Part shown: piece after piece, positions 14,758 to 18,978 of the stretch
Layout of the letters: the number at the start of each line of letters is the position of its first letter
Numbering within the stretch: the first letter of the stretch is position 1
Assembly: GCA_031323845.1 (NCBI GenBank)
Contig: JAVIYP010000051.1
Location: 1-18,978 of the forward strand
From: PUPG01 sp031323845
GTDB lineage: Bacteria > Bacteroidota > Bacteroidia > Bacteroidales > UBA7960
Length of the DNA stretch: 18,978 nucleotides
Reading direction: 5' to 3'
Notes under the pieces: generated by a model
Seen by the model: only the letters and a program-made list of their open reading frames with translations
Databases searched by the model: none
What the model was told of the DNA's origin: nothing
Translations under genes and position numbers: made by a program

Positions 14758-16560
14758 ATGCACCTTCACATTATCGACTGGATAATTATTGCAGCATTCC
14801 TGCTGATCAGCATTGGCATTGGACTGTATATGTCGCGCAGGGCTTCAAGGAGCACCGGCGATTTTTTTCTAACGGGGCGCAACCTGCCCTGGTATGTCGC
14901 CGGAACCAGCATGGTGGCAACCACCTTTGCTGCCGACACGCCCCTGGCGGTCACCGAACTGGTAGCTCAAAGCGGCATCAGCGGCAACTGGCTTTGGTGG
15001 AACATGTTGTTTGGCGGCATGCTGACGGTCTTCTTTTTTGCCCGTTTATGGCGGCGCTCAAACATCATGACGGATGCTGAATTTGTTGCGATACGGTATT
15101 CCGGTCGCCCGGCCCGTTTTTTGCGCGGCCTCAGGGCCGTGTACATTGGCGTTTTTATGAATGCCATTGTGATGGCCTGGGTAAACCTGGCCATGGTAAA
15201 AATATTGAGTGTAATGTTTCCGGGGCTGACTGTTTTTGGCATCACGGAGGTTTCATTTTTGGGGATGACCTTTTCATCGCATCTGATCGTGGTTGGCGGC
15301 ATGATGGTTTTCGTGGCTTTTTACACCGCTTTATCAGGCTTGTGGGGTGTGTCCATTACCGACACTTTTCAGTTTGTGATAGCGATGGGTGGCAGTATCA
15401 TTCTGGCTTTTGTGGCTCTTGATCACGTAGGAGGTGCTTCAGGACTGAAAGAACAATTGTCGGAAGTGGGATGGGTGTTTGATTTTTTCCCCGTTGTTGA
15501 AGGCAGCAGTGCTGCAGCCACGGGCGGTGGCCTGCTCCAGATGAGTGTGGTAGCCCTGGTGGCCTACCTGGGAGTGCAGTGGTGGGCCAGCTGGTATCCC
15601 GGTGCTGAACCCGGCGGGGGTGGTTATGTGGCCCAGCGTATGATGTCGGCGAAGGATGAAAAACACAGTCTGCTGGCCACGCTGTGGTTTCAGGTGGCCC
15701 ATTTTGCCGTCAGGCCCTGGCCCTGGATCATTGTTGCCCTGGCAGCACTCGTCATGTACCCCCATGAGGCCGATAAAGGCGCCACCTATGTTATGGTGAT
15801 CCGTGACCTGCTGCCCACAGGCTTGCTCGGTCTGCTGCTGGCTGCCTTCTTTGCCGCCTATATGTCCACCATGGCCTCGCAAACGGTCTGGGGCACCTCA
15901 TACATCATCAACGACCTGTTCAGACCTTTCCTGAAGCCAAAAGGAAGTGAAACCTATTATGTCAAAGTTTCCAGGATCACCACCTTCCTGCTTATGGTGT
16001 TTTCGTTGCTCGTAACCACGCAGTTCCAGATGATCAGTGATGCCTGGCGCTTTATACTGGCCTGCAGCGGAGGCATCGGACTGGTGCTCCTCTTACGCTG
16101 GTACTGGTGGCGTATCAACGCCTGGTCGGAGATAGCAGCTATGATCGCACCTTACGCCGTTTATCCCACACTGGTGTTTCACTATGGCTTGAGTTACGAA
16201 AACACTCTCCTCATCATCGTGGCATGGTCAACGCTGGTGTGGGTCACCGTAACCTTTCTGACCCGCCCCACGGAAACGTCGCAGCTGAAGTCCTTTTACG
16301 AAAAAGTGCATCCGGGCGGGCCGGGATGGAAACAGATTGCGGCAGATATGCCTCATGTGAAACAAGACACCGGCTATCTGTCACTCTTTGTCAATTACAT
16401 CTGCGGCTGCGTAATGGTGCTGTTCTGCCTGTTTGGCACCGGTCGCCTGATCTTTGCTGAATATGGACCGGCATTGTTCTATTACGGTGTCGCCGCCGTG
16501 GCCGCCGCCATTATTTATTACAACCTGAGCCGTACCGGGTGGGAAAAAGTCATTGAATAA
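14758..16560 (+). CDS. Sodium:solute symporter family (SSS/SLC5) transporter
   Basis: A 600-residue polytopic inner-membrane protein with about 13 or more hydrophobic segments. Family features include an N-terminal IIDWIIIAAFLL helix followed by GDFFLTGRNLPW (34-45), where SSS members carry a similar GRxL loop, ALSGLWGVSITDTFQF (191-206), and AAYMSTMASQTVWGTSYIINDLF (366-388), whose Ser370/Thr371 region corresponds to the Na2 sodium site. It couples Na+ entry to uptake of an organic solute. The substrate cannot be read from sequence; sugars, amino acids, organic acids or nucleobase-like compounds are all transported by relatives. ATG 14758 is chosen over 14725 because the latter lies upstream of the -7 box. 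It is the first of three plus-strand genes, 138 bp before the M20 peptidase. Confidence 0.9.
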   Translation: MHLHIIDWIIIAAFLLISIGIGLYMSRRASRSTGDFFLTGRNLPWYVAGTSMVATTFAADTPLAVTELVAQSGISGNWLWWNMLFGGMLTVFFFARLWRRSNIMTDAEFVAIRYSGRPARFLRGLRAVYIGVFMNAIVMAWVNLAMVKILSVMFPGLTVFGITEVSFLGMTFSSHLIVVGGMMVFVAFYTALSGLWGVSITDTFQFVIAMGGSIILAFVALDHVGGASGLKEQLSEVGWVFDFFPVVEGSSAAATGGGLLQMSVVALVAYLGVQWWASWYPGAEPGGGGYVAQRMMSAKDEKHSLLATLWFQVAHFAVRPWPWIIVALAALVMYPHEADKGATYVMVIRDLLPTGLLGLLLAAFFAAYMSTMASQTVWGTSYIINDLFRPFLKPKGSETYYVKVSRITTFLLMVFSLLVTTQFQMISDAWRFILACSGGIGLVLLLRWYWWRINAWSEIAAMIAPYAVYPTLVFHYGLSYENTLLIIVAWSTLVWVTVTFLTRPTETSQLKSFYEKVHPGGPGWKQIAADMPHVKQDTGYLSLFVNYICGCVMVLFCLFGTGRLIFAEYGPALFYYGVAAVAAAIIYYNLSRTGWEKVIE

Positions 16561-16698
16561 CTGAATAATTTTTTACCTTGTAAAGCGTTTTGATGGTATG
16601 ACCGGAGGGCTCTTCCCTGCCAAAGCAGCGTTCAGGTACCCGGAAGTAAAAGTGTTCTGTCAGTGCCAGGTTTTTTAATCACATTCCTGTGGAATAAC

Positions 16699-18126
16699 AT
16701 GATACATAAACCCATGAATTCTCTGTTTTACAAAACATACCTGTTGTTCCTTTCGGTCTTTCTGATGATAACAGGAGGTGTTGCATCCGCAGGGGGCTTT
16801 GCTGAGACGCCCCTGAGTCCCGCCGGACTGCTGAGCACTTATGTGCAGATCCCTTCAGTGTCGGGACAGGAAAAGGAGGCCGGTGAGTTTTTTGCTCAGT
16901 TTTGCCGCGATCAGGGGCTCTATGTTCATGTCTTTACAGACGAAGAAGACAGCTACAACTTTACGGCATCCCTGTATCCGCTGGAGCTGATGAAGCCGAA
17001 CATCGTGCTGCTGACGCATATTGACGTCGTACCTGCAGGAGAAGAAGAAGGCTGGACCTACCCGCCATTTTCCGGAAAGATCATCGACGGCTTTGTCTGG
17101 GGGCGGGGCGCTATTGACAACAAAGCCATGGGGGTGATGCAGGTTTTTGCGCTGATGGAGCTCCTGGAACTGGCAAGGGAAAACGACCTTCCTTACAACG
17201 TCAGCATGCTTGCTGTTTCCGGTGAGGAAACCGGTGGCGACACCGGTGCACGTATCATCGTAGATGAATTTCTTGACATACTGAACCCTGTGGTGGTTTA
17301 TGGCGAAGGGGGTGCAGGTGTGAAAGGCATTATAGCTGCGCAGCCCGACAGACCTGTCTTTGGACTGGGCGTTGCACAGAAAAGGATACTCTGGCTTGCC
17401 ATCGAATCATCGGTGGAGGCCAGCGGTCATGGCTCTGTCCCGCGAAGAAGATATCCTACACGAGAAGTGATCAACGCAACCAATGCCTTGCTGAATGCAC
17501 GGCCAACGGTAACGATCAACCCTGTGGTTAAAGAATCGTTACAGATGGCGGCACGGTACGAAAAAAGCCTCAGGCGCCGCGTAATGAACAATATTGGCTT
17601 CTATGGCCCGCTGTTCGGCCGTTTTATGCTAAATGACCCCATCATCGCTTCCATGATCACCAATACCGTGTCGCTGACAAGCCTTACCAGTACACCCGGA
17701 CCCTACAACATGATACCCACGCATGCCCGCGCTGTTTTTGACTGCCGCCTGCTGCCCGAAACAGATGATGAAGCCTTCCTGGCTCATGTCAGACGCATCG
17801 TGTCGCCCTATGATGTCGAAGTAAAGGTGATACGCTCAGGACCCTATACCCCCGCGTCCGAACAGGGCTACTATTACAGGCTTATGGAAGAAGCCATTTA
17901 CGATGTCTTTGAAGAAAGCCTGGTGGTGCCTTTCCTGTTTGTGGCGGTTAACGACAACCGTTTTTTCCGCCGCAAAGGCATACCCGCATACGGTATTTTA
18001 CCGGCAATAATGGAAGACGAACTTATGGAGTCAATTCATTATTTTGATGAAAGATTCCCGGTGGATGCACTGTACAAAGGCATCGAAGTGTATGTCAGAC
18101 TGCTGAAAAGGTTGCTTGAAGAATGA
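16699..18126 (+). CDS. Exported M20-family zinc peptidase/amidohydrolase
   Basis: A 475-residue dinuclear-zinc hydrolase. The N-terminus is a signal peptide (basic start, hydrophobic 12-30, ASAGG). The catalytic domain shows THIDVVPAG (His107, Asp109), GRGAIDNKAMG (bridging Asp140), SGEETGGDTGA (general base Glu176, zinc ligand Glu177) and a final His447 in SIHYFDERFP. The lid/dimerisation domain starts around 220, with ASGHGSVP (241-248). Length and motifs resemble carboxypeptidase S/PM20D1-type members, which cleave or form N-acyl amino acid and dipeptide bonds, more than ArgE or PepT. Starts at GTG 16663 and ATG 16714 are also in frame; 16699 and 16714 both give a signal peptide. It lies between the symporter and a GH3-family gene on the same strand. 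Periplasmic action on a peptide or acyl-amino-acid is inferred. Confidence 0.88.
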   Translation: MIHKPMNSLFYKTYLLFLSVFLMITGGVASAGGFAETPLSPAGLLSTYVQIPSVSGQEKEAGEFFAQFCRDQGLYVHVFTDEEDSYNFTASLYPLELMKPNIVLLTHIDVVPAGEEEGWTYPPFSGKIIDGFVWGRGAIDNKAMGVMQVFALMELLELARENDLPYNVSMLAVSGEETGGDTGARIIVDEFLDILNPVVVYGEGGAGVKGIIAAQPDRPVFGLGVAQKRILWLAIESSVEASGHGSVPRRRYPTREVINATNALLNARPTVTINPVVKESLQMAARYEKSLRRRVMNNIGFYGPLFGRFMLNDPIIASMITNTVSLTSLTSTPGPYNMIPTHARAVFDCRLLPETDDEAFLAHVRRIVSPYDVEVKVIRSGPYTPASEQGYYYRLMEEAIYDVFEESLVVPFLFVAVNDNRFFRRKGIPAYGILPAIMEDELMESIHYFDERFPVDALYKGIEVYVRLLKRLLEE

Positions 18127-18231
18127 TCCCTGCTGCAGGAACAAACGTGTTAACTCAAGATTGTCTGATGATGCATTTATCGCAGGCTGTATCCTTGTTT
18201 TTATCCCATCAACATATAAATAACAACACTT

Positions 18232-18978
18232 ATGCTGTATAGTGCAGGAGCAAAATTTTTATCGGCAATAATGCGGAGGCGATTTAAGCGCTGGTATAAA
18301 GAAGCTGATAAACTTCAGGAACGAACCTTTCGCGAACTCATTGACACAGCGAGGAACACTGCTTTTGGTAAAGATCATCATTTTGATGAGATCACTGATT
18401 ATGCTTCGTTCAGAAAGCGTGTTCCGGTGCGCGATTATGAGGGCTTACAGCACTATGTCGACCGTATCGTCGGGGGCGAAGACAATGTGCTCTGGCCAGG
18501 CCGGCCTTTGTATTTTTCTAAAACCAGCGGCACTACTTCCGGAGCCAAGTATATTCCCATCACAAAAGCATCCATGCCCCATCACATTAATGGTGCCAGG
18601 CATGCCTTGCTTATGTATGTCTGGAAGACGGGCAAAACCGACTTCCTTAAAGGCAGGATGATCTTTGTTTCAGGGAGTCCCGAACTGGACCGGACCGGGG
18701 ATGTCCTGACCGGAAGATTGTCGGGTATCGTGCATCACCACATCCCCGGATACATAAGCAGGCGCAGGCTGCCATCATTCGATACCAATTGCATCCCGGA
18801 CTGGGATGAAAAGCTTAACGCCATTGTCGGGGAGACCATGAATGAAAATATGACGCTCATCAGCGGTATTCCTCCATGGGTGGAAATGTATTTTGAAAAG
18901 TTGCTCGAACACTCGGGCAGAAAGACCGTGGCGGAGTTGTTTCACGGCTTCTCGCTGTTTGTTTACGGCGGTGTGAAT
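18232..18978 (+). CDS. GH3-family acyl acid-amido synthetase, 5' part
   Basis: The frame is open from ATG 18232 through the window end (249 codons), so only the N-terminal half is present; GH3 proteins are usually about 500-600 residues. The start MLYSAGAKFLSAIMRRRFKRW is followed by the nucleotide-binding motif YFSKTSGTTSGAKYIPIT near residues 98-115, typical of GH3 auxin-responsive-promoter-family enzymes of the adenylate-forming superfamily. Plant relatives adenylate an acyl acid (auxin, jasmonate) and join it to an amino acid; substrates of the many Bacteroidota members are mostly unknown. The leader is A-rich without a Shine-Dalgarno site. It lies 105 bp after the M20 gene on the same strand; TATCCTTG at 18190 is a one-mismatch -7 box only. 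Confidence 0.88.
   Translation, partial: MLYSAGAKFLSAIMRRRFKRWYKEADKLQERTFRELIDTARNTAFGKDHHFDEITDYASFRKRVPVRDYEGLQHYVDRIVGGEDNVLWPGRPLYFSKTSGTTSGAKYIPITKASMPHHINGARHALLMYVWKTGKTDFLKGRMIFVSGSPELDRTGDVLTGRLSGIVHHHIPGYISRRRLPSFDTNCIPDWDEKLNAIVGETMNENMTLISGIPPWVEMYFEKLLEHSGRKTVAELFHGFSLFVYGGVN

Noticed and set aside
16699..18126. M20 peptidase as YgeY of the purine pathway
   Set aside because: It has a signal peptide, is longer than YgeY, and is separated from the purine-type genes by mscS, a divergent spacer and the symporter gene.
18150..18200. TATCCTTG as promoter of the GH3 gene
   Set aside because: One mismatch to the -7 consensus and no -33 element at a suitable distance; too weak to annotate.

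Overview
The window looks like chromosome of an anaerobic or facultative member of the Bacteroidota. Candidate promoters match the Bacteroidota -7 element TAnnTTTG (five exact matches placed in front of genes), start codons follow A-rich leaders rather than clear Shine-Dalgarno sites, a secreted glycoside hydrolase ends in a dockerin-type repeat, and gene spacers carry short word repeats of the GTCAGA/AGCTGGA kind. No rRNA, tRNA, CRISPR array, insertion sequence or prophage gene was seen.

Layout. Bases 1-394 hold a dense block of tandem microsatellites and a promoter for an alpha/beta hydrolase (395-1339, +). Converging on it is a minus-strand fold-type II PLP-dependent lyase (1331-2815). Upstream of that on the same strand is a YgfK-type three-part flavin/iron-sulfur oxidoreductase (2996-6277). 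A MocA/YgfJ-like molybdenum cofactor nucleotidyltransferase (6536-7150, +) diverges from ygfK. Next on the minus strand come a secreted GHL10 glycosyl hydrolase with a C-terminal dockerin (7176-9566), the molybdopterin subunit of xanthine dehydrogenase (9670-11922), its [2Fe-2S]/FAD subunit (11926-13338) and an MscS channel (13555-14412). After a divergent, repeat-bearing spacer, the plus strand carries a sodium:solute symporter (14758-16560), an exported M20 metallopeptidase (16699-18126) and the 5' part of a GH3 acyl-amido synthetase gene (18232 to the window end).

How they fit together. The central block (xdhA-xdhB, mocA-like, ygfK, PLP lyase) resembles the enterobacterial and clostridial ygeW-ygfK-xdhD region, which is tied to anaerobic purine/urate breakdown and, by comparative genomics, to selenium-dependent molybdenum hydroxylases. 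Xanthine dehydrogenase would act on the purine, the MocA-like enzyme would mature its Mo cofactor, and YgfK would be a redox partner or a reductase of an intermediate. The PLP lyase sits where an ammonia-lyase of amino-acid intermediates would be useful. This pathway role is inferred from gene content; no ssnA, hydantoinase, carbamoyltransferase, yqeB/yqeC or selD gene lies in the window. The symporter-M20-GH3 set on the right is a separate transport and amide-chemistry group.
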